From assembly GCA_016213105.1 (NCBI GenBank), contig JACRBN010000026.1:248001-312000 (forward strand): a DNA stretch of 64,000 bases. Direction: 5' to 3'. The stretch's first letter is position 1, and the number at the start of each line of letters is the position of its first letter. The translations under genes were made by a program, and so were the position numbers. Of the stretch, positions 7,849 to 16,162 are shown in pieces. The DNA is from Chloroflexota bacterium (lineage in GTDB: Bacteria > Chloroflexota > Anaerolineae > Anaerolineales > Villigracilaceae). Below the pieces are notes generated by a model. It had not been told where the DNA came from, searched no databases, and worked only from the letters and a program-made list of their open reading frames with translations.

Positions 7849-8856
7849 CTATGGCAGTAAATAATTGAAGACCAGGCCGGAGAGCAGGCTCATCAGCAGC
7901 GGCAGGAGCACGAGATAGATCACGGCGCGCGGCTTGAAGACCTGGCGATACATCATGATGCTCTTGATGTCCACCATCGGGCCGAAGACCAGGAAGGACA
8001 GGATCGACCCGAAACTGAACGAGCCCACGAAGCCGAGCGCCACGAAGGCGTCCACGGTGGAGCAGATCGAGAGCACGAAGGCCAGGGCCAGCATGACCAG
8101 CACCGAGAGCAACGGGCCGCTGCCAATCGAGAGCAGGGCGCTCTGCGGGATGAAGGTCTGCATGGCGGCGGCCAGCATGGCGCCGACGATCAGGTAGCGG
8201 CCCATCTCGAAGAACTCATCCGCGGCGATGACCAGCGCGCGGCGCATCTTTTCGGTGAAGGGCAGGCTGGTCTTTTGGATCGGATTCGGGTTCAGGATGG
8301 GCGTTGCCATCTTGAGGACTTTGCCCGCATCCTTCTCGACCGAGAAGATGAGCCCGACCACGACGGCGATGACCAGCGTCAGCCCCAGCCGCCAAAGCAG
8401 CATCCGCCCCCAGCCAAAGGCCGAGGCCGTGCTGAAGATGACGATGGGGTTGAAGACGGGCGCCGCCATCAAAAAGGCCACTCCCGCTGGGAGCGGCAGT
8501 CCTTTGCTGAAGAGCCGCCGCGTGAGCGGGATGACGCCGCACTCGCAAACGGGAAAGACCAGTCCCAGCACCGCGCCCGCCAGGGCCGAGCCGAGGCTTC
8601 CACGCGGGATCAGGCGCGCCATCTGCTCGCGGTCGAGGAAGATCTCGACCAGCCCCGAGGCCAGCGTGCCCAATAATAAATAGGGCACCGCCTCGACGAA
8701 GATGCCGAGGAAGACCGTGGCGAACAGGTTGAGCTGCTCCCACAGCCAGGTGAAGAGATTGCCCGGCACGATGCTGAACAAAACAGCGGCCAGCACGGCG
8801 ACAGCAACCAGGATGATCAAAGTCCGGGAAGGACGACGGGGGGAGGTGGATTCCAT
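7849..8856 (-). CDS. UPF0718 / YraQ-family permease
   Basis: A polytopic membrane protein of 335 aa with around eight to ten hydrophobic stretches and family motifs VEAVPYLLLG, LGLVFPVCECGVIPL and MAAPVFNPIVI. The CECG segment is typical of this permease family (PF03773). The start at 8856 is chosen because translation further upstream would read through repeat DNA. A TATAAT box lies only 6 nt before this ATG and no Shine-Dalgarno sequence is present, pointing to a leaderless message. It heads a three-gene operon with the His-rich partner and the propeller protein. Confidence 0.83.
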   Translation of the reverse strand: MESTSPRRPSRTLIILVAVAVLAAVLFSIVPGNLFTWLWEQLNLFATVFLGIFVEAVPYLLLGTLASGLVEIFLDREQMARLIPRGSLGSALAGAVLGLVFPVCECGVIPLTRRLFSKGLPLPAGVAFLMAAPVFNPIVIFSTASAFGWGRMLLWRLGLTLVIAVVVGLIFSVEKDAGKVLKMATPILNPNPIQKTSLPFTEKMRRALVIAADEFFEMGRYLIVGAMLAAAMQTFIPQSALLSIGSGPLLSVLVMLALAFVLSICSTVDAFVALGFVGSFSFGSILSFLVFGPMVDIKSIMMYRQVFKPRAVIYLVLLPLLMSLLSGLVFNYLLP

Positions 8857-8862
8857 GGGGAG

Positions 8863-8868
8863 ATTATA
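8863..8868 (-). promoter_or_regulatory. -10 box TATAAT, leaderless promoter of permease operon
   Basis: A consensus TATAAT on the minus strand sits 6 nt from the permease ATG. This is too close for a conventional 5' leader with a ribosome-binding site. The -35 region is weak. Confidence 0.5.
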
Positions 8869-8928
8869 CGGCATACGGGGTGGTTGCTGCCACGCCGCTG
8901 GATTGAGCATCTTGTTCACCTTGCTCGC

Positions 8929-9018
8929 AGCGGATTTATAATCCGCTCCGTTCCATCTGAGCCACTGGATTGCAGATCCAGCGGGAGCCCTTTGCTCACG
9001 GCGGATTTGCAATCCGCC
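8929..9018. repeat. Cluster of three small palindromes with GATTTGCAATC-type cores
   Basis: AGCGGATTTATAATCCGCT (8929-8947), CTGGATTGCAGATCCAG (8965-8981) and GGCGGATTTGCAATCCGCC (9000-9018). Each has a similar core but different, self-compensating arms. The phrase CCAGCGGGAGC next to the second is also found in the repeats at 1670-1840, so these belong to one dispersed family. Confidence 0.8.
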
Positions 9019-9031
9019 GCGCCCTGGGAAC

Positions 9032-9064
9032 AAAAAAGCGACGCGGGCTGCGCGTCACTTTTTT
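9032..9064 (-). terminator. Intrinsic terminator after the rhodanese gene
   Basis: A GC-rich stem (about GTGACGCG with CGCGTCGC) is flanked by six A on one side and six T on the other, so it could work in both directions. It lies 24 nt past the rhodanese stop. Confidence 0.85.
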
Positions 9065-9087
9065 CGATGCAGGGATTGCGATGCGGC

Positions 9088-9561
9088 TTACGGCCCGCTG
9101 ACGGTGGGATAGCCCATCGAACTCCAGGACTTCAATCCGCCCGCCATGCTGGTGACCTGGGTAAAGCCCGCCTGGAGCAGGATGTCGCGTCCCTCCTGGC
9201 TGCGATTGCCTGAGCGGCAGACCACCACGATCTCCTGATCCTTGGGCAGTTCGTTCACGCGGCTGGCCAGTTCGCCCAGCGGGATGAGCGTGGTGTTGGG
9301 AACGTGGTATTCGTTCCACTCTTCGGGTTCGCGCACGTCGAGCAGGAAAACACCGTTCTGATACTTCTCGTGGGCCTGTTCCACGCTGATCTCGGACGGG
9401 AGACCGTTGGCCTGCGAGGAACCGCCTCCGCTCAACGATGCGATCAGGAAGACGATCAGGGCGATCAGGAGCACTGCGCCAAGCTGGACCAGGGGCTTGC
9501 GCATAAAGCTGTTGAAACTATTGCGCGAGGCGCGCTCGCGGCGGGCGGACTTTTTGGGCAT
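9088..9561 (-). CDS. Membrane-anchored rhodanese-like sulfurtransferase
   Basis: A protein of 157 aa: a basic N-terminus, one transmembrane helix (about residues 27-47), then a single rhodanese domain with LLDVREPEEW and the active-site loop CRSGNRS whose cysteine would carry the persulfide. The loop has six residues, the size typical for sulfur-acting members. The domain would face outward. A GAGG sequence precedes the ATG. The sulfur donor and acceptor are unknown. Confidence 0.88.
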   Translation of the reverse strand: MPKKSARRERASRNSFNSFMRKPLVQLGAVLLIALIVFLIASLSGGGSSQANGLPSEISVEQAHEKYQNGVFLLDVREPEEWNEYHVPNTTLIPLGELASRVNELPKDQEIVVVCRSGNRSQEGRDILLQAGFTQVTSMAGGLKSWSSMGYPTVSGP

Positions 9562-9616
9562 GGGACCTCACAAATTCAAGTTTTCTTTTCAGATGCGCGG
9601 GGACCCGAAAAGTTGC

Positions 9617-9646
9617 GAAAACCCCGCAGCGGAAACGGTGCGGGGT
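9617..9646 (-). terminator. Intrinsic terminator
   Basis: CCCCGC and GCGGGG form a stem with a 12-nt loop followed on the minus strand by TTTT. It ends the gene at 9665. Confidence 0.7.
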
Positions 9647-9664
9647 GCGGCAATGGGCGGAGTC

Positions 9665-10216
9665 TTATTTTTGCAATTCGGCGGCTTCGTCGGCGTGGAC
9701 TTCGCGCTTGAGCAGGAAGTACGCGCCTACAAAATGATCGTCCATGCTGCCGACCAGCACGGCGCTGCGGCGCGGCAGCATATTGACCACCTCCCAGCCT
9801 TCCAGGCCGAGATCATCCAGGGCGGGCACGTCGAAGCCCTGACTCAGGGGATCCTCGCTCATGATCTCGCCCGCGGGCAGGTAGACCATCTTATAGCGGA
9901 AGACCCTGGCGCCCTTTTGCAGGCGCTTCTTTGCAACGTCGAAATGCACCTGACGTTCGCGCGCAAATTCGGCATCCATCTGGGCTTTCATGTCCCGCAT
10001 GGCGGGATCGGCCAGAATCTCGCGCGCCACGTCGCGCACCTCCTCATCCTCGCTTTGCGAGGCGCTGAGCAGGAACTCGTATCCGCGGCGGTCATTGAGC
10101 TTGACCAGTCCTTCGGCCGCGTCCAACTGGATCATCCAGTCTTCGTCCTCGGCCATCAATTCGTACAGGGTTTCGATGTCGTGCATTCGTACCAGTTCAT
10201 CGATCGGTTTGGGCAT
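9665..10216 (-). CDS. HEAT-like repeat protein with DUF4177-like C-terminal segment
   Basis: A hydrophilic protein of 183 aa. The first half (roughly residues 1-75) reads as short paired helices, with LVRMHDIETLYELMAEDEDW and VRDVAREILADPAMR suggesting HEAT-type repeats. The last 60 residues contain GLEGWEVVNMLPRR and VGAYFLLKRE, resembling the small beta-rich DUF4177 fold in which a Gly-Trp-Glu motif is typical. AGGAGG lies just before the start. No enzyme motif is seen; I read it as an adaptor of unknown function. Confidence 0.6.
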   Translation of the reverse strand: MPKPIDELVRMHDIETLYELMAEDEDWMIQLDAAEGLVKLNDRRGYEFLLSASQSEDEEVRDVAREILADPAMRDMKAQMDAEFARERQVHFDVAKKRLQKGARVFRYKMVYLPAGEIMSEDPLSQGFDVPALDDLGLEGWEVVNMLPRRSAVLVGSMDDHFVGAYFLLKREVHADEAAELQK

Positions 10217-10248
10217 GGCTTCCTCCTGCGGGTAATTTTATCACTCCA

Positions 10249-10276
10249 AATAAAAACAGCCCCATTATGGGGCTGT
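10249..10276 (-). terminator. Intrinsic terminator after the STAS gene
   Basis: A short hairpin AGCCCC-ATAAT-GGGGCT followed on the minus strand by TTTTTATTT. Confidence 0.85.
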
Positions 10277-10293
10277 CGTCTGTGTGAGAAATT

Positions 10294-10704
10294 CTAAAAC
10301 GAACGCAGGGCGGTTTCGCGGTCGGTGTAGGCCTCGAAGAAGGCGGTCAGCCCGACCATCTCCAGCACGCTGTTGACCTCGGGACGCACGTCCAGCAATT
10401 TGACGTGCTTTTGGATGCCCGCCTCGCGGGTGCGCTCCACCGATTTGACGGCCGACCAGCCCTGTTCGGGATCGGGCAGGGCCTCGCCGCGCAGCAACAG
10501 GGCGATGGTGTGCAGGGCCACGATGCCCGCGCTGCTGATGTAGGTCAGCCCGCCCAGGTCCAGCAACACGTCGCGGGTTCCCGCGTCGTACAACTCCCTG
10601 GCTTTGGAAATCAGTTCCTGGTAATTCTGCCCATCCAGTTGACCTTCCACGCGCACGATGGCCACGGATGTGTTCCCCTGCGCCTGCGATACGACCATAT
10701 TCAT
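10294..10704 (-). CDS. STAS-domain protein (anti-sigma factor antagonist type)
   Basis: A single STAS domain of 136 aa. It has the opening strand VAIVRVEGQLDGQNY, and the YISSAGIVAL segment in which a serine is phosphorylated in SpoIIAA/RsbV proteins. Such proteins bind partner-switching anti-sigma factors or sensory modules. No kinase or sigma factor gene is adjacent, so the partner is unknown. A stretch around residues 77-95 (GEALPDPEQGWSAVKSVERT) looks like an insertion relative to compact RsbV proteins. Start at 10704 chosen from AAGGAGAGAAAA upstream. Confidence 0.82.
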   Translation of the reverse strand: MNMVVSQAQGNTSVAIVRVEGQLDGQNYQELISKARELYDAGTRDVLLDLGGLTYISSAGIVALHTIALLLRGEALPDPEQGWSAVKSVERTREAGIQKHVKLLDVRPEVNSVLEMVGLTAFFEAYTDRETALRSF

Positions 10705-10753
10705 TTTTCTCTCCTTGAAACGATAAAACAACAGATACGATAAACTCGTTCGA

Positions 10754-11977
10754 TTATGAGCCGGTCTTGCGCTCCAAACGGGAAAGCCGATGCCCAATCT
10801 CGCCCAGCCAGTGTTGGCGCATGTAGGGCGGCAGATCCTGTCCGTTCACCAGGTCGCGCGCGGTCTGGGCCCAGTGCATGGCCTGCTGCGGGTCGCGTTC
10901 GCGATGTTCGTAATGCTTGGCCAGTTCGATGCAGGCGTAGATGTGACCGCGCTCCGCGGCCTGCTCCCACCAGCGGATGGCCTGCGTCACGTCGCCGCGC
11001 CGCTTTTGCAGGATGGCATGCCGCTTCACCGCCACCCCGAAATCTGATTCCGTTAAATTGGATTCGAGTCCCCGCTCGTAGAGTTTGGCCGCCTCGTCCC
11101 AGCGGCCCAGATCCTCGAACAGCTTGCCGAGCGCCACGAAGTCCAGTCCGTGCTCCACGCGCCCGCTGAACGGATCGGCCAGCATGTCATTGACGTGGCT
11201 GAGCAGCGCGGCCATCGTCACCACGTCCATGGCGTTGTGATAGAACACGCCCTTGAGCGGCGACGCGTCCCCCGTGCGCAGGTAGTCGAAGTACAGCCAG
11301 GGGATCTCGTAGCCGGGCACCTCCTCGGAAGTGCGCGGCAGGCCGAGAATGTTCTCTTCGAGATATTTCAACGCGCGGCTGGGCAGGCGGTCGCGCCACA
11401 GGCGGCGGGCCAGCGGCAGCAGGTCGATGTGGGCAAAATCCGCGAAGGGATTGGGGATGTGGTGCAGGGTGAAGCGCGTGCGCAGCAGCGGCGCGTCGAA
11501 GGTCTTGCCATTGAAGGTCACCAGCGCGCGGCACGGGGCCAGGAAGTCGGTCAATCCTTCGAGCAGGGCAGGTTCCTCCGAGGGGTCGCGCAGGAAAAAT
11601 TGCGCCAGTTGGAACTGGTCGTCCACGAAGCGCGCCACGCCGACCATGAAGGCGTAGGTGCCCGTGCCGCCCGCCAGGCCGCTGGTCTCGGTGTCGAGGA
11701 AGGCCAGGGACGCAAGCGGCAGTTCTTCGATGCGCGCGTCGTCGGCCCATTGCGCGATGACCGAGAGCGGCGAGGCGGGTACGATGAGCGCCGCGCCATG
11801 ACGGTAATCGGACGGGAAGATTTGTTCGGCCACGAAAACCTCGCCGCGCCGCGTTTGACGGAAGCAGCCGGGAACGAGGGCATCGATTCCATGACGGCGG
11901 TCCGCCTGGGGGACGGGCAGGTCGGCGGCGCCGACTTTCACGCCGAGGGCTTTCAGCTTATCCGCAAGAGAGGGCAT
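10754..11977 (-). CDS. YprB-like RNase H-fold exonuclease with TPR-like C-terminus
   Basis: A protein of 407 aa. The middle domain shows the DEDD exonuclease signature: LAFLDTETSGL (DxE), LVTFNGKTFDAPLL, HIDLLPLARRLW and the closing aspartate in YHNAMDVVTMAALL. These would bind two metal ions for 3'-5' hydrolysis of nucleic acid. The C-terminal third (LFEDLGRWDEAAKLYERGLE, AIRWWEQAAERGHIYACIELAKHYE) has Sel1/TPR-like helices for protein contacts. Matches the YprB ribonuclease H-like family. A TAGAAT box 7 nt before the ATG suggests a leaderless message. Confidence 0.83.
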   Translation of the reverse strand: MPSLADKLKALGVKVGAADLPVPQADRRHGIDALVPGCFRQTRRGEVFVAEQIFPSDYRHGAALIVPASPLSVIAQWADDARIEELPLASLAFLDTETSGLAGGTGTYAFMVGVARFVDDQFQLAQFFLRDPSEEPALLEGLTDFLAPCRALVTFNGKTFDAPLLRTRFTLHHIPNPFADFAHIDLLPLARRLWRDRLPSRALKYLEENILGLPRTSEEVPGYEIPWLYFDYLRTGDASPLKGVFYHNAMDVVTMAALLSHVNDMLADPFSGRVEHGLDFVALGKLFEDLGRWDEAAKLYERGLESNLTESDFGVAVKRHAILQKRRGDVTQAIRWWEQAAERGHIYACIELAKHYEHRERDPQQAMHWAQTARDLVNGQDLPPYMRQHWLGEIGHRLSRLERKTGS

Positions 11978-11984
11978 GGGCTGG

Positions 11985-11990
11985 ATTCTA
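11985..11990 (-). promoter_or_regulatory. -10-like box of a probable leaderless promoter
   Basis: TAGAAT on the minus strand is 7 nt from the start codon of the YprB-like gene, with no ribosome-binding site between. Confidence 0.4.
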
Positions 11991-12016
11991 ATCCATTTGT
12001 GCGGGGCCGATAATTC

Positions 12017-12044
12017 GACCTGCCGCAGATTTCTGCGGCAGGTC
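12017..12044. terminator. Strong hairpin between YprB-like and SLH genes
   Basis: GACCTGCCGCAG and CTGCGGCAGGTC make a perfect 12-bp stem with a 4-nt loop, 27 nt past the stop of the minus-strand SLH gene. T-content after it is low, so termination is probable but not certain. Confidence 0.6.
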
Positions 12045-12070
12045 CTGGTGAGACTGGCTTGAACGATCCG

Positions 12071-14983
12071 TTATGGGGTGGGCAGGCTGAATGCCGCGAC
12101 CAGGAAAACGGACATTTGGTCGCGCAGGATGGTGGCAGACGGGCAGTAGTTGCCGCCGCCGCAGCCCCCGGTCACGCCTTCGGCGGCCAGTTGCTTGATC
12201 CAGGCCGCGGCCCAGTGACTGGTGGACACATCATTGAAACCGCTGGCGGCTCCCACGGCGGGCGGGGTATAGGTGTTGCCATACTTGGCGCGCAGCAGGA
12301 AGACGGCCATCTGATCGCGGGTGACAGGTTTGGTCGGGCAGTAATTGCCTCCACCGCAGCCGGCCGTGATGCCTTCGACGGCCAGTTGTTTGATCCAGGC
12401 GGCAGCCCAGTGATCGGTGGGCACATCGTTGAAGCCGGTAGCGGCGCCCACAGCCGGCGGGGTGTAGCCGGTGCCATACTTGGCCTTCAGCAGGAAGACG
12501 GCCATCTGGTCACGGGTGACCGCCGACAGCGGGCAGTAGCTGAGCGGGCTGCTGCCGCATCCGCCGCTGACACCGAACGCATAGAGCGACTCGATGTATT
12601 TCCAGGCCCAATGGTCCACCGGCACGTCGGCGAAGGTGGCGAAGTTGACGCTGGAGACCGTCAGCGTGCCGTCGATGTAGGAGGTAAAGCTGTAGTTGTC
12701 ATCCGAGCCGCCCGAGCAGGTGATCGGGTAGGCGCCCGGGGAGCCGTGCGGAACGGACACGATGCAGGTGGGGGCGGTGTCGAGCACGGCCGCGGTTTCG
12801 CCGTTCTGCAAACCGCTCAAGTCGAAGAGGAAGGCCGGGTCGGCCGCGCCGAAGGCCCGGGTCTGGCTGAGCGCGCTGACGACCAGGCCCGCCTTGTCCA
12901 CGCTCAACGTGCCGTCGACATAGGTGATTTCGTAGTTGCCGAGGCCCACCCCGAGGGCAGCGCTGGGCGTGATGTCGTAGCCGCCGACGTTGGCCGTATC
13001 GACTGCGCCGCTGCTGGTGAGGGTTACCAGGTTGACCCCGTCGTTGTTGATCAGGCCGCTGGCGGTGAATTCGTCGCCGTTGAAGGCGACCGTCTCACCG
13101 TAGGTCTTGACGGCGTTGTCGGCTGTGATGGTCAGATCCTTGGGGGCGACCGTCACGGCCCCGTTGATGTAGTTGAAGCCGTACTTGTCGTCGGATCCGC
13201 CGGAGCAGGATGAAGTGAAGGGGCTGGCGACGACCGTGAACGGACCGCTGACGCTGCAGGTGGGGAGCACATCCAGCACGGCCATGGTGTCGTTGTCGAT
13301 GAAGCCGTCATACGCGGGGCTGATGAGCGGGGCCGCGTCGCCGTAGGTGATGGCGGCGCTGGAGGCGCTCACGTTCAGCACCACCTTGTTCGAGATGGAA
13401 TAGGTGCCGTCCACGTAGCTAATGGTGTAGTTCGTCCCCGCATCGCCACCGGAACAGTTGATCGGGTAATCGCCCGCCGCAACGGGTGACCCGGTCACCG
13501 AGCAGGTCGGGACGACGGTGAAGGCATCCGGGGCGACGAAGCCGGTGGCCGTGAAATCGAAGGCCGGGGTCGGGCTGCCGAGGTAGACGGTCTTGTCGTT
13601 GGCGGTGACTTCCAGCGGGGCCGGGTCGATCGAGGCTGTGGTTGTCGGCGGGGTCAGGCTGTAGTTTCCGCTGGCCGACCCGCTGATGTTCAATCCCGTA
13701 ATTTGGACGGTCTTGCCCACGCCCGCATTGGCGTTGGGGCTGAAGGAGCCGGTCGCGCTGCCGGTGTTGAGCGTCACATTGCCGCCGTCCAGGTTGCCGA
13801 CCAGCGCGGCGCTGCCGGTATCGAGGCTGGCTGAGATGCTGCCATCGTAGGTTTTATTGCCGGCCGTGATGCCGCTGACCGTCAGGCTCCGCTTGTTCAC
13901 CACCTGTTGCATGGCCGGTGACGTGCTGGCCGCGAATGAGCCGTTCCCCACGAATTTGGCCGTGATTGAGTGCGGGGAGGTGGTGGCCGATAATTGGGTG
14001 GCCGGGGTGGTATAGGAAGCCACGCCGCCCGAGGTGACGCCGCTCCCAAGCAGGGTCACGCCATCGTAGAATTGAACGGTGACGCCATTGGTGGGGGTGG
14101 GGGAGACGGTGGCGGTAAAGGTCACGGCCGTGCCATAAGTGACTGCGCTGAGCGCATTCAACGTGATGGTCGTGGCGGGGAGGGCCGGGTTGAGCGTGGC
14201 CGCCACGACGCCCTTGCTCTGGCTGACCCCCCAGTTGAAGGTCGGGTTGGTAACGGTCGCGCTGCCGTAGGTCTTGCCGCCCTGGTACGAATAACTGCCA
14301 TTGGTCGAGAGCGGCGACAGGGCCGTCTGGATATAGCCAGGCTCCGACATGCCCGCGGCGAAATTCGCATCCGCGCTCATGGAGAAAAGGGCATAGCCGC
14401 CGGCGTTTACAGTGAGGAGATTCCCATAATTGAGGGTTGGGCTGCCTGCGCTGAAATTTTCCTGGAATTCGGTGATGGGCGCGGTTTGATCCACCCCCGC
14501 ATACGTGGACACGTAAATGTTGATCCCGTTCTGTGAACCGACGGCGGTGGGCAGGTTCGTGACGGTGACGCGCAGGTTGGTGTTTCCAGCCGCAGCGATG
14601 TCCGCTTCCTTCAGGTAGCCCATCCACGCGACCTGGCGCTGGGTGTCATCCGAGATGGAGATCTGGGTCAGGAGTTTTGGCGCGCTGCTGCCGTGTCCAT
14701 AGACGGCATAGACATTCAAACCTCCGCCCACGGGCAGGTTATTGCTGCCAAAATCCATCGCCACGACCATCAGGCGGTTGGAGCCGGGGGATACGACAAA
14801 GCTCGTGTCGTTGATTCCCGTCGTGCCCGACACGCTAGGGGTGTCCGCCCAGGCTTGCAGCACGGAGATTGTGCCAGCCGCATAAACCGGGTTGACTGGG
14901 ATGGCCGCCATGAACAATGCGGTGATCACCAACGCCGCAACGATGCGGTTCAAAACTCTCGACGCTAAAGGTTGAGTTTGCAT
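12071..14983 (-). CDS. Large S-layer-anchored protein: Ig-like and MBG/YDG repeats, three SLH domains
   Basis: A secreted protein of 970 aa. A signal peptide (cut near VYA-AGT) is followed by an N-terminal beta domain, a bacterial Ig-like domain (ITLNALSAVTYGTAVTFTAT), a YDG domain (NKTYDG) and about four MBG-type repeats ending in phrases such as INYVDGTLSV. Three SLH repeats close the protein (FADVPVDHWAWKYIE; then two with HWAAAWIKQLA). Each SLH repeat contains a GC...YCP cysteine pair. It is probably a cell-surface adhesin or S-layer component held by wall polymer. Start at 14983 is set by GAGGAAAAT upstream and a good signal peptide. Confidence 0.85.
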   Translation of the reverse strand: MQTQPLASRVLNRIVAALVITALFMAAIPVNPVYAAGTISVLQAWADTPSVSGTTGINDTSFVVSPGSNRLMVVAMDFGSNNLPVGGGLNVYAVYGHGSSAPKLLTQISISDDTQRQVAWMGYLKEADIAAAGNTNLRVTVTNLPTAVGSQNGINIYVSTYAGVDQTAPITEFQENFSAGSPTLNYGNLLTVNAGGYALFSMSADANFAAGMSEPGYIQTALSPLSTNGSYSYQGGKTYGSATVTNPTFNWGVSQSKGVVAATLNPALPATTITLNALSAVTYGTAVTFTATVSPTPTNGVTVQFYDGVTLLGSGVTSGGVASYTTPATQLSATTSPHSITAKFVGNGSFAASTSPAMQQVVNKRSLTVSGITAGNKTYDGSISASLDTGSAALVGNLDGGNVTLNTGSATGSFSPNANAGVGKTVQITGLNISGSASGNYSLTPPTTTASIDPAPLEVTANDKTVYLGSPTPAFDFTATGFVAPDAFTVVPTCSVTGSPVAAGDYPINCSGGDAGTNYTISYVDGTYSISNKVVLNVSASSAAITYGDAAPLISPAYDGFIDNDTMAVLDVLPTCSVSGPFTVVASPFTSSCSGGSDDKYGFNYINGAVTVAPKDLTITADNAVKTYGETVAFNGDEFTASGLINNDGVNLVTLTSSGAVDTANVGGYDITPSAALGVGLGNYEITYVDGTLSVDKAGLVVSALSQTRAFGAADPAFLFDLSGLQNGETAAVLDTAPTCIVSVPHGSPGAYPITCSGGSDDNYSFTSYIDGTLTVSSVNFATFADVPVDHWAWKYIESLYAFGVSGGCGSSPLSYCPLSAVTRDQMAVFLLKAKYGTGYTPPAVGAATGFNDVPTDHWAAAWIKQLAVEGITAGCGGGNYCPTKPVTRDQMAVFLLRAKYGNTYTPPAVGAASGFNDVSTSHWAAAWIKQLAAEGVTGGCGGGNYCPSATILRDQMSVFLVAAFSLPTP

Positions 14984-15141
14984 ATTTTCCTCTATGTTGT
15001 GACTGGATACAGGTAAATTCCCTTCCAGCAGGGCCAATAAAAGTGTTGACGGGGACTTGTCGTTTCGCCTCCTGCGAGGTCGCGGCCTGGGTGGGAATGC
15101 TCACGAAATAATCAAGGGTCGCTGTCCGCCGGGACCTTGCT

Positions 15142-15366
15142 TCATTTTGGCAGAAGTGTTCCGGTGGCGACCTTCAGCACGAAGGATGCCTTGCGCAGGT
15201 TGCTGAGATACATGTCATTGTCATTGAAGTTGTCGAAGTTCTCGTACTCGCCGCGCCAGATCTTCAACGCGGTCGGTTCACTGCAGCCCCGCTTGCGCAT
15301 CTCCCCGACAAATTCATCCACCGACATGTTGATCCTGGCTGCCAATTCCTGAACTCTACTGGTCAT
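15142..15366 (-). CDS. Small helix-turn-helix-like protein
   Basis: A protein of 74 aa, all helical in character. It opens with VQELAARINMSVDEFVGEMR and ends with LSNLRKASFVLKVATGTLLP, an arrangement like a small XRE-type DNA-binding domain. The gene has AGGAG 8 nt before its ATG. It lies between two surface-protein genes and could regulate either, but that is a guess. The family is not one I can name. Confidence 0.55.
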   Translation of the reverse strand: MTSRVQELAARINMSVDEFVGEMRKRGCSEPTALKIWRGEYENFDNFNDNDMYLSNLRKASFVLKVATGTLLPK

Positions 15367-15884
15367 GCTGTTTCTCCTGATTCTCTACCGTACAAAACCT
15401 GCGTTGGACGCGGATTATCGCAGATGTACGCGGATTTTCAGGGTGTTTTCTCCGCGTTTTCGGCGCTCGTCTGCGTCCTATTTCCAAAATGCACGGTAGA
15501 AAATCTCCTGACAATAAACGAAGGCGTGGTCAAGTATATTTCCAAAGCAAAAAGTATTTTTTGCCGACATAAAAATGCGCTTGCAGTTCTTCTTAAAAAG
15601 CTGGAACACCTCCCGAGCCGGATCTGGGGGAGTAATCCGTTTCGTAGATAAAAATGGTGAAAAATATCCAATTAAAACTGCACATAAAACGTCGGCCAAA
15701 AAATGCGCTCCGAAAACCGTTCAGATTTGCAAGGAGCTTGTTTCGATTGTAGCTATAACACAACCAGAGTCAAGGTGATTTTTGGGCCATTTTCCACCCC
15801 CCTCTACTACGGCCCATTTGCGGGGTTGACAATCCTGTAAAGCCAGGTTTCAGAACCGTTAGGTGAAAGGCATGAAAAGTGCTC
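15367..15884. other. Gene-free leader region
   Basis: No convincing gene. At about 15400-15480 there is a GCGGATT/CGCAGATGTACGCGG/TCTCCGCG-rich stretch resembling degraded dispersed repeat DNA. From 15480 to 15780 the sequence is AT-richer than its surroundings. Small frames here lack ribosome-binding sites and family features. Confidence 0.5.
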
Positions 15885-15890
15885 TATAAT
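15885..15890 (+). promoter_or_regulatory. -10 box upstream of the riboswitch leader
   Basis: A consensus TATAAT ends about 15 bp before the first aptamer, so transcription starting near 15897 would include both aptamers. No good -35 at 17 bp spacing is seen. Confidence 0.5.
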
Positions 15891-15905
15891 GCCTCGTATT
15901 CATCA

Positions 15906-15993
15906 ACCGAAAAGGCAAACCCGGCGAAAGCCGGGGGCGCAAAGCCAATGGGTCTACCGCCGCGCAAGCGGCCACGATTGCCAGGCCGCCGAA
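15906..15993 (+). promoter_or_regulatory. c-di-GMP-I (GEMM-I) riboswitch aptamer, copy 1
   Basis: Matches the GEMM-I consensus: AAAAGGCAAACC, a stem capped by a GAAA tetraloop (CGGCGAAAGCCG), the joining GCGCAAAGCCAATGGG, a second stem closed by GCAA (CCGCGCAAGCGG), and the closing TTGCCAGGCCGCCG. This class binds cyclic di-GMP. It is followed within 25 nt by a terminator hairpin with eight T, so this copy probably controls transcription. Confidence 0.9.
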
Positions 15994-16015
15994 TTCCATC
16001 ACAGCCTTCCTTGCA

Positions 16016-16048
16016 GCGAACCTGGCATGTTTATGGTTCGTTTTTTTT
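16016..16048 (+). terminator. Intrinsic terminator between the two aptamers
   Basis: CGAACC (16017-16022) pairs with GGTTCG (16035-16040) and is followed by eight T. It sits in the expression platform of the first riboswitch and before the second. Confidence 0.75.
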
Positions 16049-16075
16049 GTTTCGTTTTGTATTTTCCAATCGTAA

Positions 16076-16162
16076 CGACAAGGGCAAACCCGGCGAAAGC
16101 CGGCGACGCAAAGCCAACGGGTCTACCGCCACGCAAGTGGCCAGGATGGCCGGGCCGCCGAA
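16076..16162 (+). promoter_or_regulatory. c-di-GMP-I (GEMM-I) riboswitch aptamer, copy 2
   Basis: Closely similar to copy 1: AGGGCAAACC, CGGCGAAAGCCG stem-loop, GACGCAAAGCCAACGGG, CCAC-GCAA-GTGG stem, then GGATGGCCGGGCCGCCG. Between it and the start codon there is no T-rich terminator, only short GC hairpins near 16169-16206 before the ribosome-binding site at 16213-16218. This copy may act on translation instead. Confidence 0.9.

Noticed and set aside
8857-9033. N-terminal extension of the YraQ permease
   Set aside because: Would encode the GATTTGCAATC repeat region; no conserved residues, and a promoter box lies inside it.
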